Source of the DNA: Anaerobacterium chartisolvens
GTDB taxonomy: Bacteria; Bacillota; Clostridia; Acetivibrionales; DSM-27016
NCBI RefSeq assembly: GCF_003337415.1
Contig: NZ_QPJT01000008.1
Coordinates: forward strand, 115,264-179,263
Length of the DNA stretch: 64,000 bases
Reading direction: 5' to 3'
This document shows positions 14,709 through 24,329 of the stretch, one piece after another. The number at the start of each line of letters is the position of its first letter. Position 1 is the first letter of the stretch. The notes beneath the pieces were generated by a model, which was not told where the DNA came from, did no database searches, and was given only the letters and a program-made list of their open reading frames with translations. The translations under genes were made by a program, and so were the position numbers.

Positions 14709-16532
14709 CTACTCCACAGTCACACTCTTTGCCAAATTCCTCGGCTTATCCACATCGCAACCCTTTTGCAGCGCCATGTAATAGGCAAAAAGCTGCATTG
14801 GCGTTATGGCGACAATAGGCGCTATGATGGAGTCGATATCGGGTATTTCTATAACAATATCCGCCGCCTTCCAAACCTCCTCATTGCTTTGCTGGGTTAT
14901 TGCCATAACCACCGCACCCCTTGCCTTGACTTCCTTGATGTTGCTTATCATCTTTTCAAGCAGCCCCTTCTGCGTCATTGAGCACACAACCAGCGTCCCC
15001 TTTTCAATAAGCGCTATTGTGCCATGCTTCAGCTCGCCTCCGGCATATGCCTCCGAGTGTATATATGAGATCTCCTTCAGCTTGAGAGATCCCTCCATGG
15101 AAAGTGCATAGTCCAGCCCCCTGCCTATAAAGAAGATGCTCTTTGCATTGTAGTGCTGTGAGGCGAATTTCTGTATTGCCTCACAGTTGCCCAGCACCTC
15201 CTCTATTGCATCGGGCGCCGCCTTTAACGAATCTATGATGCCCTTTGCTGTCTCACTGTCAATGCTCCCCTTCTTGCAGGCCAAATCAAGCGCAATAAGA
15301 TACATTGCCGCAAGCTGGGTATTATAAGCCTTTGTCGAGGCCACCGCTATCTCCGGTCCCGCCCATGTGTACAGCACGTCATCCGCCTCTCTGGCAATAG
15401 AGCTTCCCACCACATTTACAACCGCCAGAGTTCTGGCACCTCTTTTTTTGGCCTCCCTGAGCGCGAAAAGAGTATCAATAGTCTCCCCTGACTGGCTTAT
15501 TATAATTACAAGGTTTCTTCTGCTTATGATGGGTTCCCTGTACCTGAACTCCGAAGCCACATCCACCTCCACAGGGATTCTCGCCAGCTTCTCAATGATG
15601 TACTTCCCCACAATCCCCGCATGGCTCGCCGTGCCGCAGGCAACTATGTTTATTTTGTCAATGTCCTTTAACGCCTCCGCAGTAATCCCTGTGTTCCCAA
15701 GATTAACTCCGAAGCCCTCTATTCTGGGATTTATCGTGTCCCTCACAACCTTCGGCTCCTCACACATCTCCTTCATCATGAAATGCTCGTAGCCCGCTTT
15801 TTCAGCACACGCCACATCCCAATCCACATGGAATATCTCCTTTTTTACCTCTGCCCCGTGGATATTGAAAATGCTTACCTCATCCTTAGTCAGCGACACT
15901 ATTTCCTTATCCTCAAGTATGTATATGTCCCTTGTATGCTCAAGTATCGCAGGTATATCCGAGGCTATGAAGTTTTCCCCGTTTCCAAGCCCCACTATAA
16001 GAGGACTGTCCTTTCTTGCCGCTACAAACTTATCCTGACAGTCTCTGCATATTACCCCCAGAGCATACGAGCCCTCCAGCTCATTAACGGATTCCATAAC
16101 GGCCTGCACAAGATCGCCCTTATAATGGTATTCCACAAGATGCGCCACAACCTCAGTGTCGGTCTCCGACACAAATTCATAGCCCTTTGATATAAGAAAC
16201 TCCTTCAGCTTCATGTAGTTTTCTATGATCCCGTTGTGAACCACCGCAATATTCCCCGATTGGCTTATGTGAGGATGTGAATTCACATCATTGGGCTCTC
16301 CGTGGGTTGCCCACCTCGTATGCCCTATCCCTATATAGCCCTCAGGCATATCTCCGTTCACTTTCTCCTCCAGTGCCGCAAGCCTTCCCTTGCACTTTAC
16401 CACCTTAAGCGAGTCCCGTCCGAACAGTGCCACACCCGCAGAATCATACCCCCTGTATTCCAGCTTCTTTAACCCGTTAATGAGTACGGGTACTACATCC
16501 TTATCCCCTATATATCCAACTATTCCGCACAT
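14709..16532 (-). CDS. glmS: Glutamine-fructose-6-phosphate aminotransferase (isomerizing)
   Basis: The 607-residue enzyme makes glucosamine-6-phosphate, the first committed step to UDP-GlcNAc. Residues 2-230 are the glutaminase domain, with Cys2 exposed after Met removal (MCGIVGYIGD) and the RWATHG and NGIIENY motifs. Residues 280-600 are two SIS isomerase domains (SQSGETIDT, CGTASHAG). The C-terminus is the conserved DKPRNLAKSVTVE. A glmS ribozyme lies at 16722-16900 in its leader, so expression is shut down by the product. GGAGAGG precedes the ATG. It continues the glmM pathway order. Confidence 0.97.
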   Translation of the reverse strand: MCGIVGYIGDKDVVPVLINGLKKLEYRGYDSAGVALFGRDSLKVVKCKGRLAALEEKVNGDMPEGYIGIGHTRWATHGEPNDVNSHPHISQSGNIAVVHNGIIENYMKLKEFLISKGYEFVSETDTEVVAHLVEYHYKGDLVQAVMESVNELEGSYALGVICRDCQDKFVAARKDSPLIVGLGNGENFIASDIPAILEHTRDIYILEDKEIVSLTKDEVSIFNIHGAEVKKEIFHVDWDVACAEKAGYEHFMMKEMCEEPKVVRDTINPRIEGFGVNLGNTGITAEALKDIDKINIVACGTASHAGIVGKYIIEKLARIPVEVDVASEFRYREPIISRRNLVIIISQSGETIDTLFALREAKKRGARTLAVVNVVGSSIAREADDVLYTWAGPEIAVASTKAYNTQLAAMYLIALDLACKKGSIDSETAKGIIDSLKAAPDAIEEVLGNCEAIQKFASQHYNAKSIFFIGRGLDYALSMEGSLKLKEISYIHSEAYAGGELKHGTIALIEKGTLVVCSMTQKGLLEKMISNIKEVKARGAVVMAITQQSNEEVWKAADIVIEIPDIDSIIAPIVAITPMQLFAYYMALQKGCDVDKPRNLAKSVTVE

Positions 16533-16721
16533 AGCTTAGACCTCTCCTTATATTTTAGTTTTAACGACACTTAATAAAGCTTAAAAAACGAAAAGAAATA
16601 ATACTGTTGTTGCACACAGCATAAAAACCCTCACATTCAGGCCGCAAAATGCAAACCTTAATTAAGGCAATAGACTTAAAGCCCTTCATAATAAAATAAA
16701 ATTTAAATTTTTGAAAATGTG

Positions 16722-16900
16722 TCAGACAGGATTAAATCACTTAAGAACCCGGTTTGTTTTGCGGTTGCCCGCAGTTTTTGCAAGGTTCCTGCGACTGTGA
16801 TCAGCCGGAAGGTTTCCGCCGAAATCTCGATAACCTGCTTTTTTAAAGCAGCCTCCTTCTCCTCGTCAACGAAGCCCTATGCCTCGTTCTGGCGCTTTTT
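16722..16900 (-). ncRNA. glmS ribozyme (GlcN6P-activated self-cleaving)
   Basis: On the minus strand the sequence has the invariant cleavage site AGCGCCAGAAC (A at 16896), then GTTGACGAGG and the core TTATCGAGATTTCGGCGG. GGCTGATCACAGTCG and a GCGGGCAACCGC hairpin follow. These are the conserved blocks of the glmS ribozyme in the correct order and at the right spacing upstream of glmS. Cleavage is expected between 16896 and 16895. The 3' limit is approximate. Confidence 0.93.
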
Positions 16901-17019
16901 TACGATGCCTCTGCCAAAATTTTGCCCTCCTCTCACGGCATCCATATCAACCCTGCTTTTAAAATCACCCCCCTTCATTAAGGCTACGGCGTATTATATT
17001 AAAAATATCCGCCTAGTTA

Positions 17020-17049
17020 AGTATATTCATAACATTAAAGAATTGTCAA
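17020..17049 (-). promoter_or_regulatory. Sigma-A promoter of the ribozyme-glmS transcript
   Basis: On the minus strand TTGACA (17049-17044) and TATACT (17025-17020) are 18 bases apart. Transcription would start near 17013, about 115 bases before the ribozyme cleavage site. glmS can therefore be expressed apart from glmM. Confidence 0.65.
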
Positions 17050-17077
17050 ACATATTTGCGGCGTCTGAAAAACCCGC

Positions 17078-18427
17078 CTATCCCAGCCTTTCCTCAATAA
17101 CCCTCGCAAGCTCGGCAGCTCTGCCCGTTATATAGCTCTGATCCTTTCCCTCTATCATTACCCTGACTAACGGCTCAGTGCCCGACGGCCTTATAAGAAC
17201 CCTTCCCTCACCGTCAAATTCCTTTTCAAGGCTGCTGCACATAAGCGCTATTACCTCATCGTCCAAATACCTGTTTTTATTGTCGTTCTTAACCCTAGCA
17301 TTCTTCAGCACCTGCGGCAGCACCTCCATAATGCTCGCAAGCTCCGAAGGCTTTTTGCCGGAGGTCTTTACCACCTGCAAAAGCTGCAATGCCGTGAGAA
17401 GTCCGTCCCCGGTGCTGTTATGCTCTAAAAAGATAATATGCCCCGACTGCTCCCCTCCAAGCACATACCCGCTGTTTAACATCTCTTCAAGCACATACCT
17501 GTCCCCAACACCGGTCTTTACTATATTCAGCCCCTCTTTCTTGGCCATTATATCAAACCCGAGGTTACTCATTACAGTGGCTACAATTGTGTCCTTGGCA
17601 AGCCTGCCCCTTCTCTTCAGCTCAAGTCCTATAACCGCCATTATACGGTCACCGTCAATAACATTTCCCTTTTCGTCTATGGCAAGCATACGGTCGGCAT
17701 CCCCGTCGAAGGCAATGCCTATATCGGCTCCCGTCTCCCTTACAAGCTTTTGCAGCCCCGAAAGGTGAGTCGATCCGCAGTCCTTGTTTATGTTTATGCC
17801 GTCAGGGACATTATTTATCACAAAAAGCTGCGCCCCAAGCTCCTCCATTGTCTGAGGAGCCACCCTGTACGCCGCCCCGTTTGAACAGTCCATTGCAATT
17901 TTCAAGCCCTTTAAGTCAACCTCAAGGGTACTTTTCACATACGCCGAATAGTCTCCGAGAGCATTTTGCTTAACGCTTCTAAAGCCTACTTCCTTCCCAG
18001 ACGGCTTTGGAACCTCGGCACAGCCGTTTGCAATGACCGCCTCAATTTTATCCTCTGTGGCATCAGGCAGCTTGTAGCCCTTGCTGTCAAAGAACTTTAT
18101 ACCGTTAAATTCATACGGGTTATGAGATGCTGATATCACCACACCTGCATCAGCATTATACAGCCTTGTGAGGTATGCCACAGCGGGAGTCGGCACCACA
18201 CCCAGGCAAATTGCCTCGGCTCCGACCGAGCAAATTCCCGCGACAAGCGCCGATTCAAGCATGTCGCACGACAGTCTTGTATCGGTTCCCACAAGTATTT
18301 TAGCGTTGTGCTTTATTTCCGAGGTTAATATGTACGCGCCCGCACGGCCTAATTTGTATGCCAGCTCGGCTGTAAGCTCTATGTTTGCAACTCCTCTTAC
18401 CCCATCCGTTCCAAAAAGCCTTTTCAT
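17078..18427 (-). CDS. glmM: Phosphoglucosamine mutase
   Basis: The 449-residue enzyme converts GlcN-6-P to GlcN-1-P. It shows [12 protein letters not shown] at the N-terminus, the phosphoserine loop ISASHNP with Ser101, the metal loop DGDADR, the sugar loop GEQSGHI and the phosphate loop [12 protein letters not shown]. These are all four loops of the alpha-phosphohexomutases, and the GTDGVRG start is specific for GlmM. In many Firmicutes it interacts with CdaA, whose gene is upstream in the same cluster. Confidence 0.97.
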   Translation of the reverse strand: MKRLFGTDGVRGVANIELTAELAYKLGRAGAYILTSEIKHNAKILVGTDTRLSCDMLESALVAGICSVGAEAICLGVVPTPAVAYLTRLYNADAGVVISASHNPYEFNGIKFFDSKGYKLPDATEDKIEAVIANGCAEVPKPSGKEVGFRSVKQNALGDYSAYVKSTLEVDLKGLKIAMDCSNGAAYRVAPQTMEELGAQLFVINNVPDGININKDCGSTHLSGLQKLVRETGADIGIAFDGDADRMLAIDEKGNVIDGDRIMAVIGLELKRRGRLAKDTIVATVMSNLGFDIMAKKEGLNIVKTGVGDRYVLEEMLNSGYVLGGEQSGHIIFLEHNSTGDGLLTALQLLQVVKTSGKKPSELASIMEVLPQVLKNARVKNDNKNRYLDDEVIALMCSSLEKEFDGEGRVLIRPSGTEPLVRVMIEGKDQSYITGRAAELARVIEERLG

Positions 18428-18519
18428 TATATATTGATCCCCCTGTATGTTCTATATTTTTAATAAATAGTTATAACTTCCGCATATATTTCTATTATAT
18501 TTATTTCCCGTCCCGGCTA

Positions 18520-20112
18520 TCATTTCTGTATGGGTCTGTAGGTTGTCATAATCTGTTGGGCCACTCTTATTCCGTCTACCGCCGCACTTACAATTCCTCC
18601 CGCATACCCGACACCTTCTCCCGCAGGGTATATTCCCATGACTCGCGGGGTCTGCAAGGCTTCATTCCTTGGTATTCTCACCGGTGAGGATGTCCTTGTC
18701 TCAACACCCGTAAGAATTGCATCTCCCATTCCAAAGCCCTTTAGCCTGTCGTCAAAATAGCCTATGGAGCGTTTCATGGCATCAGTCACAAATAGAGGAA
18801 GGCATAAGTTCAAATCGGACATTTGCACCCTGCCGGTATAGCTGGGCCTCACAGCTCCCCATTTTTTTCCCCTTCTTCCATTTATAAAATCCTCAAGCCT
18901 TTGTGCCGGAGCCGAGCTGTTTTTGCCTCCATGGATAAAGGCCAGCCTCTCCCATTGTCGCTGGAATTCCACCCCGGCAAGAGGGTGCGCGCCTCCAAAA
19001 TCCCCCGGCCCCACAGATACCACAAGTGCACTGTTTGCGTTTTCCCTGTCCCTCGCAAGCTCACTCATTCCATTTGTAACAATTGAATCAGGCTCCGAGG
19101 CCGCCGCCACCACCAGCCCTCCGGGGCACATACAAAAAGAGTACACCGTCCGGCCTCCCGTCTTATAGAAAAGCTGATAATCAGCCGCCCCAAGCCTCGC
19201 ATTCGACGCAGCCTTCCCATACTGTGCATGGTTTATCATGTCCTGAGGATGCTCTATTCGTACTCCTATCGAAAAAGGCTTTTGTTCAAAATCAATACCG
19301 CTTCTAAGAAGCTCGTCGTAAGTATCCCTCGCGCTGTGCCCTATAGCCAGTACGACAACATCAGCCGGCAAATCCTCACATTCATTGATAACTACACTGC
19401 TGACCTTGGCGCCGTCATGCTTTAACGATGTCATTTTTGCCTTGAACCGAACCTCGCCTCCAAGGCCGATAATTCTTCTTCTCATGTCGGCGACCACCCT
19501 TTTTAAGACATCAGTGCCTATATGAGGCTTTGATTTATAGAGAATTTCCTCCCCCGCTCCCGATTTGTAAAGCTCCTCAAGAACCGTGTCACATCTTGCG
19601 TCATTAATTCTGGTAGTAAGCTTCCCGTCGGAAAAGGTTCCGGCGCCGCCCTCTCCAAACTGCACATTGGTTTCGGTATCGAGATTCCCGCCTTCCCAGT
19701 AGCGTGAAACTATTTCAGTCCTCTTTTCCACGCACTCCCCACGCTCAATAAGCACAGGACAATACCCGTTTTGGGCTAAAACAAGGCCGGCAAATAATCC
19801 GGCCGGCCCTGTACCCACTATCACAGGTCTGTTACTCATCCGTTTATCTCCATAAATTAAAGCCTCTTCCTTCTTCTGCTCCAAAATTCTTATGTCGCGG
19901 TTATTGGGAGTTTTCAAAACAGCGTCCGTTTCTACTATTACCGAATAAACAATGGCGATGCTGTGCTTGCGCCTCGCATCCACCGACTCCTTAGCTATTT
20001 TGAAGCCCTTAACCTCATCGGGCGAAATACCAAGCTTTATAGCGGCCAAAGTCTTTAATGAAGCCACATCCTCATCAATCGACTGCCTTATATTGTCAAT
20101 AATAAACTTCAC
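18520..20112 (-). CDS. NAD(P)/FAD-dependent oxidoreductase (COG2509-like)
   Basis: The 530-residue protein has an N-terminal about 90-residue lead domain and the dinucleotide-binding motif IVGTGPAGLFAGLVLAQNG near residue 100. It also has the central NVQFGEGGAGTFSDGKLTTR block and a C-terminal GVGYAGGIVSAAVDGIRVAQ FAD motif. This is the uncharacterised FAD-dependent dehydrogenase family that sits near cdaR/glmM in many Clostridia. GTG is the likely start, with GGAGG 12 bases upstream. It is 34 bases after cdaR and in the same operon. The substrate is unknown. Confidence 0.85.
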   Translation of the reverse strand: MKFIIDNIRQSIDEDVASLKTLAAIKLGISPDEVKGFKIAKESVDARRKHSIAIVYSVIVETDAVLKTPNNRDIRILEQKKEEALIYGDKRMSNRPVIVGTGPAGLFAGLVLAQNGYCPVLIERGECVEKRTEIVSRYWEGGNLDTETNVQFGEGGAGTFSDGKLTTRINDARCDTVLEELYKSGAGEEILYKSKPHIGTDVLKRVVADMRRRIIGLGGEVRFKAKMTSLKHDGAKVSSVVINECEDLPADVVVLAIGHSARDTYDELLRSGIDFEQKPFSIGVRIEHPQDMINHAQYGKAASNARLGAADYQLFYKTGGRTVYSFCMCPGGLVVAAASEPDSIVTNGMSELARDRENANSALVVSVGPGDFGGAHPLAGVEFQRQWERLAFIHGGKNSSAPAQRLEDFINGRRGKKWGAVRPSYTGRVQMSDLNLCLPLFVTDAMKRSIGYFDDRLKGFGMGDAILTGVETRTSSPVRIPRNEALQTPRVMGIYPAGEGVGYAGGIVSAAVDGIRVAQQIMTTYRPIQK

Positions 20113-20146
20113 AGTTAACAGTTACCTCCGTGCATTTTGATATATC

Positions 20147-21397
20147 TTACTCCGTGCTTTCAACATTTTGCTCCGTTTCGGCATTTGTATCGGCAATTTT
20201 ACTTATACTGATATTAACATAATAATCCCTATCCAGCCTTGCGTCATAAGGGAGTCTGACCTTCAGCGTGGCCCTATGGGCTCCCTCGGTAAAGCCGGAG
20301 GCGTCAATAAACGGGTTTAGGCTGTCTATACTTACTAAATTTAGCGCCGGCTCAGGACCCCACAGCTTTACAGTAATACTGTCGTCTTTTATTTCATATG
20401 TGAAGGAATCATCCAGCTTATTTATTATGCTGATATCGCTTTTGGGTATAGTGATTTCCTTGCTGTAGGACTGCTGTATCCCAACATTGACGGTAACTTC
20501 CTTTATTTGCGCATCTATCGCCTTAACCCCCGTCGGAAACACTATGGAGGATACCTCTTCTATATTTTTCGATGCACCGTCTATATCTACGGGGGATGTC
20601 TTAAGCTCATTTATCTTGGACAGCACTTCTGGAGAGCCTGTTATGAGCAGCTTTTCAGGAGTTGTTTTTATTTCCCCTACAACATAGTTAATAGCGGGGC
20701 TTCCCTTTATCGCGGCAGTAACGGCAACCTCTTTTCCAACATGCACCGTTACGTCAACATAAAGATCCTGACTCAGCTCGAGAATCTCCTTGCCGTTAAT
20801 ATCGTATACCTTGCACGGCTGCTTTTTCTGCACTATATCCCTGTCTATATTGCTTACATCTATAACGGTTTTTATTGAAGCCGCGGATTTTATTAAAGCA
20901 TCGGCTCCCTGAAGTACAATGCTGTTTGGAGAAACGTCGGTATATACAACCTTGTACCCCGGCTTAGGAGAGCCCGAAATCACTCCCTCCACAACAAAAG
21001 CATCCTTTTCAAGCCTTTGCAGCTCCACTTGAACGGAAGTCTGCAAAACATCCTTTATAATAATGCCGTCCTCCTTGCCTATGTATTTAGGCCCGTCAAT
21101 CTTCAGCTCGGTGTCGTATACAGAGGTTATCTTGCTAAAATCAATAGAAGCTTCAAAATCATCCCTTGTCACATTCTTGATCTTCTCGTTGTTCCCCCTT
21201 ATTACGACCTCCACAGTACGGCTATAATTCTTGTTTTTAAGAATAAGGTTTTTATTCTTAAGCGTATCCTCATTTTTTACAGTGAGGTAAACAGAGATAG
21301 TTCTTGTCTGTATGGGGTTTATAACAAACCACAGCACTATTGCAAACACTACCGATAATATTTTTATAATGATATCTTTTTTTAATAATTCATTCAT
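20147..21397 (-). CDS. cdaR: CdaA regulator, YbbR-domain protein
   Basis: The 416-residue protein has one N-terminal membrane helix (IIIKILSVVFAIVLWFVI) and then about four YbbR repeats outside the membrane, each about 80 residues with the VVVxGP-like beta pattern. It ends in an acidic tail. It is the regulator of the cyclic di-AMP synthase CdaA in Firmicutes. The ATG overlaps the cdaA stop by four bases (ATGA), which couples the two. The full cdaA-cdaR-glmM order is kept apart from the inserted FAD oxidoreductase gene. Confidence 0.92.
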   Translation of the reverse strand: MNELLKKDIIIKILSVVFAIVLWFVINPIQTRTISVYLTVKNEDTLKNKNLILKNKNYSRTVEVVIRGNNEKIKNVTRDDFEASIDFSKITSVYDTELKIDGPKYIGKEDGIIIKDVLQTSVQVELQRLEKDAFVVEGVISGSPKPGYKVVYTDVSPNSIVLQGADALIKSAASIKTVIDVSNIDRDIVQKKQPCKVYDINGKEILELSQDLYVDVTVHVGKEVAVTAAIKGSPAINYVVGEIKTTPEKLLITGSPEVLSKINELKTSPVDIDGASKNIEEVSSIVFPTGVKAIDAQIKEVTVNVGIQQSYSKEITIPKSDISIINKLDDSFTYEIKDDSITVKLWGPEPALNLVSIDSLNPFIDASGFTEGAHRATLKVRLPYDARLDRDYYVNISISKIADTNAETEQNVESTE

Positions 21398-22272
21398 TTA
21401 GGCTTCACCTTCCACAAAGCAAGCTTCCTATTAGGAGTATCTCTCTCTAAAAGATTCTTATTAAGAGCTTTTCTCAAGGTATCTGTAGTCAGGTTTCTGG
21501 TCAGCCCTCCTGCAAGCGCAAAGGAAATTTTGCCGGTTTCCTCAGAAACCACCACGGTAATGGAATCCGATACCTCGGTTATTCCAAGAGCCGCCCTATG
21601 CCTCGTGCCAAGCTCCTTGCTAAGATTAGGATTATCCGTTAACGGCAAAAAGCACGCGGCGGATTTTATCTTATTGTTTCTTATTATTACCGCACCGTCA
21701 TGCAGCGGAGTATTGGGAGTAAAAATATTGATAAGAAGCTCCGCCGAAACATTTGAATCCAACTGAGTCCCCGTGTTTATTATCTCACCTATTTTTGTGT
21801 CCTTTTCTATGACAATAATAGCGCCGGTGGACGTTCTTGACATTTCCCCCGCCGCCTTAACAATTTCTTCTATTACCGCCGTAGTCTTTATTATATTGTT
21901 TCCGTCATCAAAGCCAAAAAAGCTGACAATGTTGCTGCGCCCAAGCTGTTCTAACACCCTTCTCAGCTCCGGCTGAAACAAAACCACAATAGCTATACTG
22001 ATTAGCTGTATAGAGTTATCAAATAAAAACTTAACGGTTCTAAGGCCTAAAAAGCCGCTGACATATGATATTACTAAAATAATAAGAATACCCTTTATAA
22101 GCTGCCACGCACGTGTCTCCTTCACCAGCTTTACTATGGTATACACAACATAGGCCACTATGCTTATATCGACAATAGCCCTGATTAAATCAATAGGACC
22201 GCTGAACCCTATATATGCAGCAAAAAAGTTTACAATCTCATTTAATTTAAACTGGTTAAATAATTCACTCAA
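21394..22272 (-). CDS. cdaA: Membrane diadenylate cyclase (c-di-AMP synthase)
   Basis: The product is 292 residues from a TTG at 22272. Three N-terminal membrane helices are followed by the DisA_N cyclase domain with the catalytic NTPLHDGAVII and the GTRHRAALGITE motif. c-di-AMP controls osmolyte transport and wall homeostasis. No ATG lies at a proper place near the N-terminus of the family. The TTG has GAGGG about 9 bases upstream and gives a length like known CdaA proteins, whereas an in-frame ATG at 22320 would add 16 atypical residues. The start is therefore inferred. Confidence 0.92.
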   Translation of the reverse strand: MSELFNQFKLNEIVNFFAAYIGFSGPIDLIRAIVDISIVAYVVYTIVKLVKETRAWQLIKGILIILVISYVSGFLGLRTVKFLFDNSIQLISIAIVVLFQPELRRVLEQLGRSNIVSFFGFDDGNNIIKTTAVIEEIVKAAGEMSRTSTGAIIVIEKDTKIGEIINTGTQLDSNVSAELLINIFTPNTPLHDGAVIIRNNKIKSAACFLPLTDNPNLSKELGTRHRAALGITEVSDSITVVVSEETGKISFALAGGLTRNLTTDTLRKALNKNLLERDTPNRKLALWKVKPK

Positions 22273-22479
22273 AGCCTCACACCCTCGTATGCTTAAATGT
22301 AAAATCAGGCAGTTGATCATTTGCTAAAGCAAGAGTTTGCCAAAGCAAGAGCTTGCCGGAAGCGAAGTGCTCAAATCCACTCCTTACGGTATTTTACCTT
22401 AATAAAATTATACCCTGTTTTTTATATGTTTGTAAGTATTTCTTGAATAATGTTAATAAAAATTTAATTCAGATATAAC

Positions 22480-22581
22480 CTACCGCTCCATAAAAAAGCT
22501 AAGTCCTATTAATCCCAATGATGTTATAAAAAAAACCAACAAAGTCACAAGAGCTATAATCCTTACAAATCTTCTGTTCAT
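22480..22581 (-). CDS. Single-span membrane micropeptide (33 aa)
   Basis: The frame reads MNRRFVRIIALVTLLVFFIT followed by SLGLIGLSFFMER. It has a basic cytoplasmic start, one hydrophobic helix and a short charged end. GGTGG lies 4 bases before the ATG. The layout resembles Prli42-type membrane miniproteins of Firmicutes, but I cannot confirm homology. It lies upstream of cdaA on the same strand and may share its promoter region. Confidence 0.45.
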   Translation of the reverse strand: MNRRFVRIIALVTLLVFFITSLGLIGLSFFMER

Positions 22582-22881
22582 CTATCCACCACATCCATCC
22601 GTCAAATTACCGATTAGATATATAACAAGCGCCCTTAAGGCTTAAATGCTGAATTTATCTGCATGTTATTAAATATATAATAGGTTGCATTTTAATTTTA
22701 TACCAAAAAATAATTTAAGGAAAGAAGCCTTGGTTATATTTTCGATATTTTTTTAAATAAAGCAATTTGCACATAAATTCTTTGACTATTTCCGCCACCC
22801 AAAAGTTCCCGGCTTTTAAAATTTGGGAAATATATAATAAACAGCCGTGCTCGCGCATACATTAAATTTGGTGAGTAATAT
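22582..22881. other. Divergent promoter region
   Basis: This AT-rich region separates the minus-strand cda cluster from the plus-strand gene at 22882. I see no gene and no convincing -35/-10 pair, only an AT-rich background with short palindromes. Confidence 0.3.
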
Positions 22882-23451
22882 ATGATTATTATCGGAATAA
22901 GAAAAAAACCTCTTAAGTTTATCATCTGTATTATCCTTGCAGTGTCTGTAGGATTTAATATATACGGCTATGCACAGAATTTACGGCTCACAAGCAAATA
23001 CAAATCACTGCTTTTTATTTCAAACCATATTGAGCAATATTATATGTCTTCTTCTCTGTTAACCGGCTTTTCACCGTCCTCCTATAAAACAGTTGAAATA
23101 TTTGACATCTCCAAAGGACAGGTAATTAAAAAGGTCAGTTCCAATTCTTTTATAGAAAATGAGGCCAAAGGCTATCTGCTCAGAATAACTGGCATGTATG
23201 TAAAGGCCAATGCATTACCCGATAAGGGGTATATAATAAAAATTCCTTTAAAAAAGCCCATAACGGTAGAGAATCAATGGTTAAACGATTATGACACAGA
23301 TCCTGTAAAAGAAATATTTGTTTTAATTCCCGCAAGCGGAAACCCATATCTGCTTGTTATGGACAATATGAACAGGCCTCTTTTTTATAATTTTGAAGGA
23401 AATACCGGCCGTCTGCTGGCATCTCTCAGCTTTAACCCTCACGAGATATGA
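22882..23451 (+). CDS. Membrane-anchored protein of unknown function
   Basis: The 189-residue product has one N-terminal helix (FIICIILAVSVGFNIYGYA) with a basic cytoplasmic start (IRKKPLK). A soluble extracytoplasmic domain of about 160 residues follows. The domain has alternating beta-type strands (GYIIKIPLKKPITVENQW, EIFVLIPASGNPYLLVMDN) and no catalytic motif I can see. GGTGAG lies 6 bases before the ATG. It is divergent from the cda cluster, and a separate small gene follows 140 bases downstream. No family is recognised. Confidence 0.6.
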   Translation: MIIIGIRKKPLKFIICIILAVSVGFNIYGYAQNLRLTSKYKSLLFISNHIEQYYMSSSLLTGFSPSSYKTVEIFDISKGQVIKKVSSNSFIENEAKGYLLRITGMYVKANALPDKGYIIKIPLKKPITVENQWLNDYDTDPVKEIFVLIPASGNPYLLVMDNMNRPLFYNFEGNTGRLLASLSFNPHEI

Positions 23452-23590
23452 TTGTATCTGCCTGCGACAACAAACTCATAAAAAATATATTCTTTTTCGA
23501 GAACTTTATACTAAAAATACACTTATTACCAACAAAATTCAACATTTTTTTCATTATTCTTGATGTATACTTATATTGGGTGATGAATTT

Positions 23591-23725
23591 ATGGATATAA
23601 AATGTGAGCTTACAAAGTGCTGTGAAATTGTACTTAGGCTTTTGACACAGCTTAAAGACGAGGGAAAAATAAGTCAGGAGGAATATAACCGGCATATAGG
23701 ATTAAAAATAAAATTTTTAGAATAG
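23591..23725 (+). CDS. Small SHOCT-like protein (44 aa)
   Basis: The frame reads MDIKCELTKCCEIVLRLLTQ followed by LKDEGKISQEEYNRHIGLKI and KFLE. The LLTQLKDEGKISQEEYN part has the pattern of SHOCT and related short C-terminal helical domains (leucine pair, glycine, Ile-Ser, Glu-Glu-Tyr). GGGTGAT lies 6 bases before the ATG, and a strong terminator at 23763-23812 follows the stop. It appears to be a real monocistronic gene, with function unknown. Confidence 0.55.
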   Translation: MDIKCELTKCCEIVLRLLTQLKDEGKISQEEYNRHIGLKIKFLE

Positions 23726-23762
23726 AGATTTATAAAATACAAAGTTTGTTATTATTTAAAGA

Positions 23763-23812
23763 AAAGCCCTCCCTTATATATACGAATATATTTATAAAGG
23801 AGGCTTTTTTGT
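23763..23812 (+). terminator. Intrinsic terminator
   Basis: AAAGCCCTCCCTTATATA and TATATTTATAAAGGAGGC form a long stem with few mismatches and are followed by TTTTTT. It ends the transcript of the small gene at 23591-23725. Confidence 0.8.
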
Positions 23813-24329
23813 ACACTAAACCGTTTAACAGACCTTAAAGCGACCTGCCTATATTTTTTTATAACGGCAATAATATTTTATTATAAATGCAAAAAATGTC
23901 AATAATTTTTTTGTCAGTCTTATACAATTTATATAAAGAATTTGTTAAAATAGATAATTTTTCTCCCGTTTTCTATAAAATAAATAATTTTCCGACTTAT
24001 AATGCCTCTTTTAACGTTAATTGCAGCTTAATTTATTGCATTTATGTCAATTATATGATATTATTAATAAAAAGGCTGTCGGCTGGTTGCCTGTGGGCAA
24101 GCTGGTATTTTATGGAGGTGACCTGTTAAGCTTATATAAAAGTCCAATGTATTTGGCAATAGATTTATCAATTGTGCTTATTTAAGAATGAAGAAATAAT
24201 AAAATTACCACTAATTTTTCCCACCATTTTGAAGCAGTTAAATCCAATCACATTATAATCCCTTAAATAAAAATGCTGTTTGCATGGTTTTGTTTTAATG
24301 TTAAAAAGTTAATTTTGGAGGAAGATGAG
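23813..24329. other. Upstream region of the GH5 gene
   Basis: About 500 bases of very AT-rich sequence. The stretch GGCTGTCGGCTGGTTGCCTG near 24073 is the only GC-richer block. I find no clear sigma-A pair, no riboswitch and no gene. Regulation of the cellulase is not readable from it. Confidence 0.35.

Noticed and set aside
16719..17135. Open plus-strand frame of 138 codons
   Set aside because: It lies across the glmS ribozyme, the promoter and the end of glmM; the conserved RNA on the other strand explains the sequence.
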